A DNA stretch of 64,000 bases from the NCBI GenBank assembly GCA_036874045.1, contig JAZBRI010000011.1:12220501-12284500 (forward strand), in the 5' to 3' direction. Below the pieces are notes generated by a model, which was not told the DNA's origin, did not search any database, and saw only the letters and a program-made list of their open reading frames with translations. Positions 51,543 through 62,772 of the stretch are shown piece by piece. This stretch comes from Cymodocea nodosa (Eukaryota; Streptophyta; Magnoliopsida; Alismatales; Cymodoceaceae). Every line of letters begins with the position of its first letter. Within the stretch, counting starts at the first letter, position 1. A program made the position numbers and the translations under genes.

Positions 51543-54500
51543 ATGGTGGAATGCGCAGCGAGAGGAACTGGAACACCCTGCGCCGGACCGCCGTCTCGGC
51601 GCTGCGGCCTCTGTGGAGCTGTCGGCTATTGCTCCCAATCTCATCAGGTTTTTTGTTTTTTTTGTTTTTCCCCTTCCGAATTAGGTGATCTCTGTGGCCT
51701 CGGGATCCTCAACTTCGGTAGCATCGATGCTACGAACGTGGCGTATTTGTGTCGCGGATGACGAGAGTCAAAAAGGCGAAAAGCAAACGAGAATTATGTC
51801 CGGTAGGGGTACAATCAACTGTCCGCCAACAAAGGGCAATGTAAGGAGAAATAGTAACATACGTAAACATAGACGGCAACAACAAGAGCAAGAACATCAA
51901 CACCACAGAGGACAGCAGCGTCATCTTTTAGTCTCTTCTTATATCTGAAATTGAAAATAATACACTCAAATTTCTATTAACTGTTATTTAGCAGATGTCG
52001 CATTGGAAAGATCACAGAGAAGAATGTGAAAGATTTCAACAACAAATGAGGCACGCAGATGCCTTGGATGATTTTCCGTTTTCGTTCTCCAAGGATATCA
52101 GAGATTTGGTAATCTTCTCAGATCTTTAAATTTTCCTGACTTCTTTCCGGTATCCTATCCTTTTGACACTTGAGAAGAAAAAGAAGAAGAAGAAGCAATT
52201 ACAGGAATTGTCGTCATGACTCTACATATGTATACAGATACATACATGACCTTTTAATGAGTTGACGTGGATGAAAATGTGGATAAGTGCTTTCCAATTT
52301 CAATGGACATTGTTTTATATGGATGTTTTTCAAATGAACATACATGTTCATATTAATATTCTTAATTATCTGATTTATTATGTAAATTAGGCATAACAAT
52401 TTTGAAGGTCCTTAAAATTCCAAATATTTGCTTAAAAATCCAAATATTTGAAATTTACAAGAAAATTACTGCCAAAAAACTAAAATAAAATCAATAATAT
52501 TATAAATATTTGTCATCCTTGTTCTTCTAAGGCTCAAAATTTATGAATACAACAACCAATGTGTTAATCCTATTATGCAAAGTTAGCTCCAAATTTTATA
52601 AATAAATCATTATAATTACTAAATTGATATTCAACTCTTAGCAATTCAAATACCAATTATTTATTGATAATACTAGAAAAGGCCCATGTACAACTACCAC
52701 ACCAATGCCTTAATCCCACAATGTAGGGCCAAAAAAAAATCCTTTTAAATGCTTAAAATTTGTTAATCGCTATGAAATCTAGATGATGAATTGGTGATCT
52801 TCTCTATCTAATGAATGAGGAGTCCATTTTGAAATTGTCCACCTTGCACCCACATCCAATTCTTCCTTCAACTTGGGTTAACATGGATTCATAATTAACT
52901 CATAAATTTTTCATATAATTTATTTGGTGGAATTTGGCATATCTTAACCCTGTGAGGGCTCTCAACCACATAGATAGTTCAATGTGCTCATCAATGCTTG
53001 TCCTGGAGATGTGGATTAACATGATTACCCTGAAGAAGTAAATTCAAATCCATATCCAAAGACTACGTTTGTTTTAACTTCTTAGTACTCTAGTGATAAT
53101 GAAGAGTGATATTGTAGCTACATCTTAAAAGATGTGTGTCAACAAAGAAGAATAGTAATTTGAAGAGTTATGTTTGTTTTGTAAAATAGTATTATATGTA
53201 TATTTTCAAATTTATCCTTTTTTTGTTTTACCATTTTAAAATGTAATATAATTACTATTTGGTGAGTTTTTTAATGTTTGTGGAAATATTTTGAAATAGT
53301 AAATGATTTTATATGATCAAATGATTTCTTGAAAATAATATTTTCAATAAATATGTAGAAATTAATTTTTAGTAATTTATTTAAATAATCTCTAGATTAA
53401 ATAAGTATTGTTTCAAATTACATAATAAAATATATTACATTAGAACATAATATGTTTATGTTAGAATATAATATGCTTCAATAATTTACGTAATGATTTA
53501 AATTACTTGACATGTTGTAGAAGTTAAAATATAATACATTTTAATAATTTATGTGTTGTTTTAAATTATATAATATGTTGTAGAAATTATTATGTTAGAA
53601 CATAATAAAATAATTACATAATTTTACTTGTGAACATAACATATGTATTGGTAAAATATAACATTTGTAATATTATGAAAATTTGCTATAAATATAACAT
53701 ACTTTAAAATAACAGTAAGACCATGTAAAGTTAAAAAAAAGAAATAACATCAAAGGTGATTTCATCTTTTCACTCCCAAAGATCAGTTAGGAGTCCAAGA
53801 AGCAGCCCCAAAATTGCTTCTCAAACTCCCACATTTTGAACTGCAGATCAAACAGTTCAGAGCAATGAAGAGCAGATGTGTTTATTGGACTTCAAACTAC
53901 TCTCTATCCAAAGTATAGATGTAGCTGATTAGAGCATTTAACAAACACACCCAAAAGATAACAAGTGTTGTAGAAGGACATTAGAATAGCAATGCCAATG
54001 TAACATCTGCGTGAAGGGAAAGATTGGTGGAACACTTGAATCCTTCCTTGAGTGTTCCACATCACTTGAATCCTTAGGAAATTACTTGAATGCTTCCATC
54101 ACTAGTTGAACTCTTGGAACTTTCCCCAAATGTTCTTGATGCTAGTTGGACACCCTTTACATCTAATGAATGTTCCCTTTGTACCTGTGAATGCTCAATT
54201 GAAACATTTAGTGTTAAGACTCAGTGAAATGTCTAATGTTCCTTTGGCATGTGCAATGGAATTGCTTTCACTTGTAGAAGACACATGATTAGATCTTGGT
54301 TCTAGATATCTTTAGTTAACTAAGGAAAGCCCACCACTATAAATAGAGTTGGTTCCCTTGGTATTATTCTATTCCACACATTCTTAACACTTCTGATCTT
54401 CCCAAAATGTTTGCTGATTTATGTATCAGAGATTTGTAAGTTGCCTACACACTGTGGGTCTAGGAACTTCTTTCCTTGCCGATCCAAGCTTCTCTCTATG

Positions 54501-55955
54501 GAACTTTCTATTAGGTGACGTAGCATTGAAAGTATGAGGCAATTTGAGACCAAGACCTTTAAAAAACATATGAAATCTACTTATTTATCAATTTTTTTAG
54601 CAATAAGGCAATTCAATTGAAATAAAAAAAACAAGGAGGTCTACACATGCCAAAGATGTAGCCAAAAGAAGACAAAGGGGATTTTGAGAGGAAGTTCTAT
54701 AATGGAAAAGTTTAACAAAACAAAAATACAACAAAATTAAAGAGGAACAATTGACTCAAGTCACTCCCTAATGTTATCACCCCTAGACCACTGCAACACC
54801 TTATCAAGAACATTTCAGAAGGCAGGATCAGGTTGGGGAGGTGCTCATTCATTGGACTAATGAGGGTGCTGGTTGAGGGGTATCTCATGATGTCATTAGA
54901 GGATGCTGCTATCTAATCTTTCATTGCTAATGAGTCCGGTGGCACTTTCCTGTTTTTTTTCTCATCTGTTTCTGCTTTCTGTTTGTCTTGTTGTGTCTTG
55001 ACTTATCTTTTGGATAAGTATGTACTTTTTTTCATTATTTATGCTATTCTTTTCTAGCTTACCACTCAAAAGAAAATTATGGCTATGTATACAGGAAAAC
55101 AGGTGTTCATTCTTCGTTTCAAGAGGACTTCACCTAACTGGACTATGGAAATGTCTATGTTGTTGTCAATCTTTTGCATCTTTTGACAATTTGTGGTAAT
55201 TTCTCTTTTCACTAATTGATAATTTGCAAAGCTGCATATAATTTGACCTCAAGAACGTACATCATGAATAACACTATTGTTTATTATAGAAGATTGAATG
55301 ATAGATTGTCAAAAGAAAGGCCATTGTCAAGTTTTTCTTAGTGTATGAATCTAATTTTATGTGATTTCTAGTATTTGTTGTACACTATACGATTTACCAT
55401 TTCTTAAACATAGTAGCATAGTAATCTAATTACTAAAAAACTGGCTGTTTTAGACACCAGAATGATATTCTCTGGACGGTATGTAAGTATTACCACATGA
55501 TTACACAATATATCATTTAAGTCACATCTCATGATAGATTCGCTAATTTAAATGCTATTAAATGATCATGAATTTTTGTTGACATTTTCTTTATGTTCCT
55601 CTATGTTCTTATTTTCGTTGATAGCACCAATGATGACTGGAGTCTTCCCAGCACTGCTTGCCCATGCACTGGTATATCCTATAGTTCTTCCAAATTCTGA
55701 CAGCACTGAATTCTCTATAATTGCTAAGCATTTTACCGTTTAAATTTTTTATGGATCCAAGAATTCCATCAAAATGCCTATGCCCTATCATTCTTCTAGC
55801 TTATGGAATTGACATCTTTGATAATAAGTTTTTACCCTTTTAATTTTTCTATAGAACCTAAAGTTCCACTATCAAAATGCTTATGGAGCTGGAAGGATTA
55901 TTATCAATGGAGATGCCTTCCTCTTGAATCTCCGGTTGCCTTGCTGCTTCATTGG
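51543..55955 (+). CDS. MYND-type zinc-finger protein, 5' five exons (3' end not found)
   Basis: A plant MYND-finger protein of unknown molecular role; MYND fingers bind proline-containing peptides. Exons 51543-51647, 51995-52108, 55095-55195, 55625-55671 and 55855-55955 join with consistent phases and GT..AG borders. The finger uses C4, C13, C21, C24, C30, H34, H42 and C46 (PSRRCGLCGAVGYCSQSHQ, then MSHWKDHREECERF). Exon 3 reads RCSFFVSRGLHLTGLWK. Exons 4-5 give NDDWSLPSTACPCTEPK and PLSKCLWSWKDYYQWRCLPL, then ESPVALLLHW, closely matching the plant family (Arabidopsis At1g70150 type, from memory). About 156 residues are covered. The family continues for roughly 200 more residues after LLLHW, which I could not find before 64000. 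Transposon insertion or distance may explain this. Confidence 0.85.
52109..55094 (+). other. Intron 2 of the MYND-finger gene (3.0 kb)
   Basis: AT-rich, with local repeats of ATAATATG/TAGAACATAATA near 53430-53600 and of CTTGAATCCTT near 54030-54090. No transposon coding sequence was recognised. Confidence 0.55.
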
Positions 55956-57575
55956 GTATGCCCTCTTTATACATTTTTTTTTTAATTATGTTTTTTGCAA
56001 AAGTCATTAACAACTTTAGAATTGGTCATGGCAAAATATGCTACTGTGGCTTGTATCACTTGCTTACAACATGGCAGTGCTATCAAGGAAAGTTTCCTTG
56101 TCACCTTCAACTATCATGTTAGGCTAAGCAAGATGGGACATTGTCGCCTTAACAGTTCTCTAAGGGATTAGATTTAATCAGGCAATCATTTTGGTTATTT
56201 CATTACTTTGATTTTTCTGGTCACCTTATCAAAATGTGATGCTCTTTCGGGTTGTTTCACCTTGTCATTTGATATTTTATTTTTCTTTTATGTTTGTATT
56301 TCTATTTCCTATTTTGGTTTCTTAACATTTTTTTTCTCTTTTTATGCTTCTCCTTTGATTCCATACTCTCTTCATTGCTTCTTAATGTTGACCTCTTGGA
56401 TCTCTTTTCTTCTTTTTATCATTTTGGTTTTATTTTTTTTCCATTTTTTCATACGTAGTTTCTCATTTTTTTATTGTTTCTCTTGGATCTCTTCTTCTTT
56501 TATGTTTTCATTTTTGAATACATGAGTTTATTTTTTATTCCCTAATGCACGTATGATTTTCTTATTTTCATTTCTCTTCACATTTTTATATATACTCATG
56601 TAAAAGAAACTATGTATTATAATCCTCTTTGTTTCATAATTTTTTTTAACATATTTATTGTTGATAGCATGATTGGAAGAAGGCATCCATGTAGAATGTC
56701 TGTTGGCATTTACATTGTCATTTTTTATGCTTTAGAGTCTGTGAAGCATTAAAACAAATTGAGAACATGGATACAACCATTGTGTTAAGGATCAATCTGA
56801 ATTGGTAATATTTCATCAATTCAGTTTGGAAATAAGTTTTGTTTATTCAATATTGACTTATATTTCAGTTAATACAGGTGATTGACTGATAAACAGATTG
56901 GTATTGTTGGTCAAACATGGACTTTTATAAAGGAGGTCATCATGGATTGTGTGATTTGCACGTGGATTGGTCGATATGGATGCAATTTCTCTCTTCCTTC
57001 TTTTGCAGTACTTCAAACCCCTCCAACTGCTAGAATCACCCCATTTGTCCTCCTCTTAAGTCTCAATCTTCATAGATCTAGTGAAAAACTGCTTGATCTT
57101 GCTGGTTTTTTCCCTAGATTTACCATTTAGAGGTGCTTTTCCATCAAGAAGTTTATATTTTTCTCATATGTAACTTTATTTCTAATGATTTCTTATATTC
57201 TTTTCTTATCTTGCAATTGTAAGTTAGATCTTCTTTATTTATGTTAATTTCTAGAATTTATGTATTTTTTGCAATTTTCGTATTTTTTTTAATTTTTCAA
57301 TGATTTTGTGTGAATATTCAAGATTTCATATATTTTAAGAATGAAATCAAAACTTCTTAGATAAAATTGTATAATAATGATAAAGTTTAGGTTTTTAATT
57401 ATTCACACTTTTTTTTTCTCATTTTCGGAATTTTTGGTTGCATAATTCTTTTTCTTGAAATATGTATTTTTGCTTTATTTATTGAATGAAATGAAGACAT
57501 GTTGAGCAAATTTGTGTTCATCATGTGAGCTAAGTTGTGAAGATGCTGAATCTAATTATGGTATATGGTCCTTTA
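55956..57575. other. Downstream of the last recognised MYND exon, nothing coding seen
   Basis: T-rich DNA, probably intron of the MYND gene. The open frame at 56208-56525 is Phe/Ser/Leu low complexity caused by the T-rich strand. Confidence 0.45.
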
Positions 57576-58119
57576 GGTTTGTTTGTGCACTTAGAATTTG
57601 AATTCTAAAGAATTTGATGAAAAAAATTCGAAATCTAGGTGTTTGTGCACATTAAGAATTTGACGGAAATTGTAATTTAGGTGTTTGTGCACATGATAGA
57701 ATTGAACGGAATTGATTTTTAATGAAGTTAAGTAATGAATTAAAGTAATTAGTGAAAATATAATTAATTAAGAAATAAATTAATTACATTAATAAATTAA
57801 GTCTTTATATATCATTATCAATTAATTAAGTATATCATTATATAAAATAAATAAAAAATTACAGAAATTGACACATCTTAGTTATACATGTTTAAAATAA
57901 CAAAAGATTAATTATAATAAATATGTTCATTATGATGTTTGTAATACTCTCATTCACAACTCTCACATTGCAATCATCATATTTTCACAAAATTTATCTG
58001 TAATTTCTTTCCTTTGCTCTTGTATGTTGTTTCCAATGGTGTTAACTATTTCATTTTGTCCTTTTACATTTGTAGAGTTTTCAACTTATATATTACGTTC
58101 ATCTTATTGTACTTCATCT

Positions 58120-59360
58120 TCAAGATCTTAACATAAGTTTGTTTTATCTACTTTACGAATGAAATTGTAAACTAAAAAACATACTAACACTATTTTTACT
58201 TGAGTTGTGAAAGGAAATGACATATATTCTCATAATATTGCAAAATGATGTTTGACTACTCCAAATGCACATTCAATTACTGTCATCAACTGTAAATGTT
58301 TATAGTTAAAGTTTTCTACTATATTTGTTGGTTGTCGATTTCCTTCATATTCTGATAAGTGATATTAAATACCTCAAAATGGACATATAAACTCATACTC
58401 ATTTGGAAATCCAACATCAACTAAGTAAAATTTACCTACATATATTTGAACATCATTTGAAATAAGTTCAATTTTAATTGATAAGTGAAATAAAGGTAGA
58501 TCATAAGTACTATATCTCGTGGGACTTGCAAACCATTACATTGACTTGTCGTATCTTGAAGGAGTCGAGCATCAACAACTAAACCTTTCCACCTACTAAG
58601 AACATAGGTAAATTCCATATCAAAATTGCATGCAACCAATATGTTTTGTGACAATTCACCTTTTTTGTTTCTAAATCGGGTATTCTACTTTCCATAAATT
58701 TTAGTTTTAATGTATATACCATCAATAACACCTATACAATCCTACTCATACCAAAAATAAATTTAATTGATATATAAATGAATAACATCAAATATCAAAA
58801 TTTCAATAAAAATTGAAGTGTGTACCTTGAAGTATGGATAAACATTGACATCATTTTGAATTCGATTGTGTGTAGCAACTTTATATTTAACTAAAAGTGT
58901 ATCACCTATTTTTAATATAACATTTATCATTTCATTGAAATATGTACTGAAAGTCTATGTTGAGCGATGAAAACGCTCTTTTGTTACTCCATATCTTTGA
59001 TTTTGCCCAATTGTCACTAAAAAAAATAGCAAACTTCTCATCTACACTCACATTCCTACTATCTAATATTACTTTCATATTTTTTAATAATCCACAAAAT
59101 TGTGAAAAAACATTTTAACTCATTTAATAAATTTTCCTTCAATTGTATGCTTGATATGATGATGATGGATCTAACAATCTTTGTACATATTTCGCTTTTT
59201 CCATGCTGTATATGTAATTGGTGGATGTTTGAATTTCATTTACACCAATTCTACATAGAAATTGCCATGTTCTTAATATAATTTTTCTTTTTTTCTTCCT
59301 TCGTTCTTTGTCTTCATTAATAATGGACATAGATGTCTTCATAAATTTCAGTCTCTGCAT
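58120..59360 (-). pseudogene. Harbinger DDE transposase, broken
   Basis: Reads CIGVIDGIYIKTKIYGK, SQNILVACNFDMEFTYVLSR, VVDARLLQDTTSQCNGLQVP, LVDVGFPNEYEFICPF and NYKHLQLMTVIECAFGVVKH. These align with the DDE_Tnp_4 family. The three catalytic acids appear as D in VIDG, D in VVDARLL and E in VIECAFG. Several stops and shifts interrupt it. Confidence 0.8.
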
Positions 59361-59556
59361 CTGTATCCATCATACCAATTATGACTTAATAAACAAAACA
59401 TAATAATAGCATACAATTAAATAAAAAAAATAACCAATGCATACATCAACAAAATGTTTACAACATGTTTCATAACATTTAAAATATAACACAAGTGAAA
59501 TAAAATTCAAACATGTTCAACAAAAGTGACAAAGTTCATATGAAAAAAGCACATCA

Positions 59557-60640
59557 TTTTAAATTAAACTTTAGCCATGAAGTTCTTATGTTCGGTGGTA
59601 GATGCCTAAATTGATTTTTCTTTGATTCTATCTCTAATAATTGCATTACTTTGTATTTCTCTTCTTCTGTAAAATCTGTAAGTAAAAGTAAAATAATGAG
59701 AACATCATCTTCTTCATGGTTTTTTCTCTTTAACAATTCTATCTTTCTCTCTATGTATGTTAATTTTCTTTCTTCAATACGTTGGGTAAATGTCATCTTT
59801 TCCTTTTGGATCGATATCATGTTCTCTTGTAGTTGTATGATATGCTCTATGTATGTTATTTTCCTCGTGTTTTCTTCTATATTCTCACTAAAATAATTCA
59901 TAAGTGATATACCAACATTGTTCATTGTAGTTGCCATAAGTTGTTGTGATTTAGCATGTAGATGTGGATGTTTTCCTTTCCTACATGAGTCTACATCATT
60001 CAAATTAGGAGAAGGATCTTGAGTTTTAGTCTCAAATTTCATAGTATTTTATATAAGAGGTACATTATCAAGGTCGTTTGTATCTTCATTTAAGTTCACA
60101 ACTGCTTTTAGATTTGTTGTATTCATTTTAGTTGAGTCTGTTGTAAGATTTCCTTTGAATATTATTTGAAGCTAGTTATATATGAGACATACCTTACCCT
60201 TGTATTATGCACACTTTAGATAAATCTATTAGAAAAAAAAAAAATATAAATTATAAGCTAATTAGATGTTAAATTTAAATTTGAAAAAATTCAACTAACC
60301 ATAACAAAATCATCCCAAACTTCTTTTGCAATATCAGTATGTCCATGAATGTAGTTCCATCTCCAATCACTTTATGCACTAATCTTGGTATAAATCTTAT
60401 ACATTTGTCACCATGTTTTTATTCGACTATCGATATTTTTCTTTTAGATGTTATTTCCTATTTTTTTATTGTAATCGTTGATTACTTTTAACTAAGTATC
60501 AACTCGTATCTTTCCATCAGGAGTTTTATCATTATCCTCTTTAATAGCATCACACACCTTTGTTAATATCATTTCATTTGCTTAAACACTCTAACTAAAA
60601 TAAGATCTTCCACTACCTTTCTTACTTTCCATTTCCTAAA
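59557..60640 (-). pseudogene. Harbinger Myb/SANT-like ORF1 protein, broken
   Basis: From an ATG at about 60640 it reads MESKKGSGRSYFS, then VCDAIKEDNDKTPDGKIRVD, SRIKTW.QMYKIYTKI, WRWNYIHGHTDIAKEVWDD. This is the Myb/SANT-like DNA-binding region accompanying Harbinger transposases. The C-terminal 162 codons (60042-59557) remain open, with a Glu/Lys-rich helical part (QRIEERKLTYIERKIELLKR) and an EEEKYKVMQLLEIE end. Stops are frequent in the N-terminal half. Confidence 0.7.
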
Positions 60641-61343
60641 AATGCACATATCAACATAATATAAAATGCATCATAATATAGAACTATATAAATTACCATA
60701 ACATTAGATTCACATATAAAATAATACCTACTTATTTGGATATACTAGGGAAAATGGAATGAAAAATTATTCGAAAATATGAAGCATGATAAAAAGCTAA
60801 TCAAGTTGATATTACCATGTACATGAATGAAAGTACATATTTTTTAATTTATTGATAAAAAATCAAGGAATTCAAGTTCAAATTTGTAATGGACTTTAAT
60901 ATGGCATGTGACAATAAAATTTCATTATGCCAAATATAACAAAGAAAATCACCTTTTGCATACAAATTACTTAAGTAGACATTGGTTTCAATGTCATTTT
61001 AACAAGTCCAAAAGTCAACATCTATCAGCAAATTTTCACCAATATGTGACAATGTTGAATTCCATAATAGAAATAAACTGCAAGTATAGTGAATACACAT
61101 GAAACATAGCACAAGTTTATGTACAATGTAGAGTGTGTACCAAGAACAGGCTATGCCAGGAAATTTAGATTAATGATTATAAGTTTATAACTCTGTATAA
61201 TTCTACTTCTTGTCAGATAATCCTTCGTACAAGTATTATTCTAGATGTTAAATGAAACAAGGAATGGCCTACTCTGTACTGAAACACAAATGTGGTAGAC
61301 AAATAGGAAGACAGTATAATGCAAATTCATGCAATATATATAA

Positions 61344-61382
61344 GTAATGTATGTATGTATATGTATATGTATATGTGTGTGC
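61344..61382. repeat. (TATG/TATATG)n microsatellite
   Basis: Repeated ATGTATGTATGTATATGTATATGT ending in TGTGTG. Confidence 0.85.
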
Positions 61383-61520
61383 ATAAACAACTGACTCTGC
61401 CTATATAGGTATGGTGACCACACCATAAGAGGGGATTTTCAGTTGCAGTTTACTACTTCCAACAATCTCCATTTGTAAAAAGGAAAATTATCAAATGAGA
61501 CTTATTAAGTTCCGTCATAG

Positions 61521-62139
61521 TGTGCACAGAAAAACCACCAAACTGAGATCGTTGAGTCTCAATTTGGTACATTACCATTAACTTATATGATTTGGTTCTG
61601 GGCATGAATTCCGTCAGTGAGTCATTACTTCCATAGGATTTTGAAGAATTTAAGTTCTCGGTACTATCTGGATTTCAGCAAAATCCTACGGTCGAGAACA
61701 GTTCTGTAGGTTCTAGGCCAATTAGTCTAATGTCTGATTCTCAAAATATGAAACCTTCATTAGTGCAGAACCCACAGCAAAACCACCACATATATCGTCC
61801 AAATCAACATTCTGTTAAATCTCAAAACAATTTAAACTCACTTTCTAATGGCTGTCAACTAGAGGTACTCTTATAGGGACAATGGCCCTCTCAACTACAG
61901 AAATCACATATATTGGATCAGACATCATTTCAAAGTCACATCCAAAGTGATTTCCAACCACGAATGATTGGCAAAAGCACTGGATTGCAAATACATAACC
62001 TGTTGGATTATATGATTGTGCACTGAAAAACCACCAAACTAAGACCGTTGAGTCTCAATTTGGTACATTATCATTAACTTATATGATTTGGTTTAGTCAA
62101 TTTGGTACATTATCATTAACTTATATGATTTGGTTTAGT
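61521..62139. repeat. 80-bp direct repeats bracketing a coding-like fragment
   Basis: 61521-61600 and 62017-62096 share GTGCAC.GAAAAACCACC, GTTGAGTCTCAATTTGGTAC and CATTAACTTATATGATTTGG at about 90% identity. A third, partial copy follows directly at 62097-62139. Confidence 0.85.
61637..62026 (+). pseudogene. Coding-like fragment inside the Harbinger element, unidentified
   Basis: A frame of 129 codons after an acceptor-like CCATAG, with one internal TAG at 61874. It reads DFEEFKFSVLSGFQQNPTVE, SRPISLMSDSQNMKPSLVQN, NNLNSLSNGCQLE and, past the stop, GQWPSQLQKSHILDQTSFQS. The Gln/Ser/Asn-rich but balanced composition and normal codon use differ from the neighbouring AT-rich DNA and suggest a former exon of a host regulatory-type protein. 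I do not recognise the gene. It is bracketed by the 80-bp direct repeats. Confidence 0.5.
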
Positions 62140-62606
62140 TTGAAATTTCCTCAAAGCAATATAATAGCTTGAGTACAAATTGTTTCAATGTAGATGGATC
62201 TTGTATTTTACTTTTTATGTTGAACTGTTGGATCACATTGTAATTGCAAATTACTCTATCGAGTCTCTTGTACCTCCACTACCTTTCATCGGGAGTGTTC
62301 GATGGCTGCGTCTGGAGCATCGATTGCATTGGGAGGGTCGAGAGCATCGACTGTGTTGGCCAAGAGCGTCAAGCGTCAAAGGGAAAATGAATTCGTACCT
62401 TTTGGGTTGGGAATTCATTTTCCCAATTTTTACATGTTTGGGAATTCAATTTCTTTGAGAAATTAAATTCCAAAGGTACATAAATACCTCATCATCGGAA
62501 TCTGACGGAAAAATTTTTCAATTCTGTCATATTCTGAGTGCACAAACCCCACCTTACACTTCATCAATTTCTACAAATGTGATATTTTGTACATGTATGC
62601 AATTAG

Positions 62607-62772
62607 GAGCAGTACCTATAGGTTGTACTTAGATGAAATTAAGCAGTTTTGTGCTTTGGAGGGAATAGATAATGTGCAACCAAATGTTTCAACAATATCT
62701 AGTGTAGTAACAAGGACAAGACTACTACAACCTTTTAAGGCATTCGACTTGGAATTGATCTTCTTGTTATGA
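62607..62772 (+). CDS. Possible isolated exon, unidentified
   Basis: After an acceptor-like CAATTAG, the frame reads SSTYRLYLDEIKQFCALEGI, then DNVQPNVSTISSVV, ending in a stop at 62772. The first ~28 codons look protein-like (a helical LDEIKQFCALEGID segment). It lies about 50 bp beyond the proposed Harbinger right end, on the same strand as the fragment at 61637. The two could be exons of one disrupted gene. No family is recognised. Confidence 0.3.

Larger units (their letters stand above)
57576..62553 (-). mobile_element. Two-ORF PIF/Harbinger transposon (decayed)
   Basis: The left end GGTTTGTTTGTGCACTTAGA and the inverse of the right end, GGTGGGGTTTGTGCACTCAG, form imperfect terminal inverted repeats. 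Each is flanked by TTA (57573-57575 and 62554-62556), the TWA target typical of PIF/Harbinger. Subterminal copies of GGTGTTTGTGCACAT follow the left end. Inside, on the minus strand, are the two genes of this superfamily: a Myb/SANT-like protein (60640-59557) and a DDE transposase (59360-58120). Both carry stops. The segment 61400-62180 is unlike a Harbinger and seems to be inserted or captured. An alternative is that the right TIR belongs to a separate MITE. Confidence 0.65.

Noticed and set aside
56208..56525. 105-codon frame that looks membrane-like.
   Set aside because: Hydrophobicity comes from a T-rich strand (TTT, TCT, CTT codons); no start context or family match.
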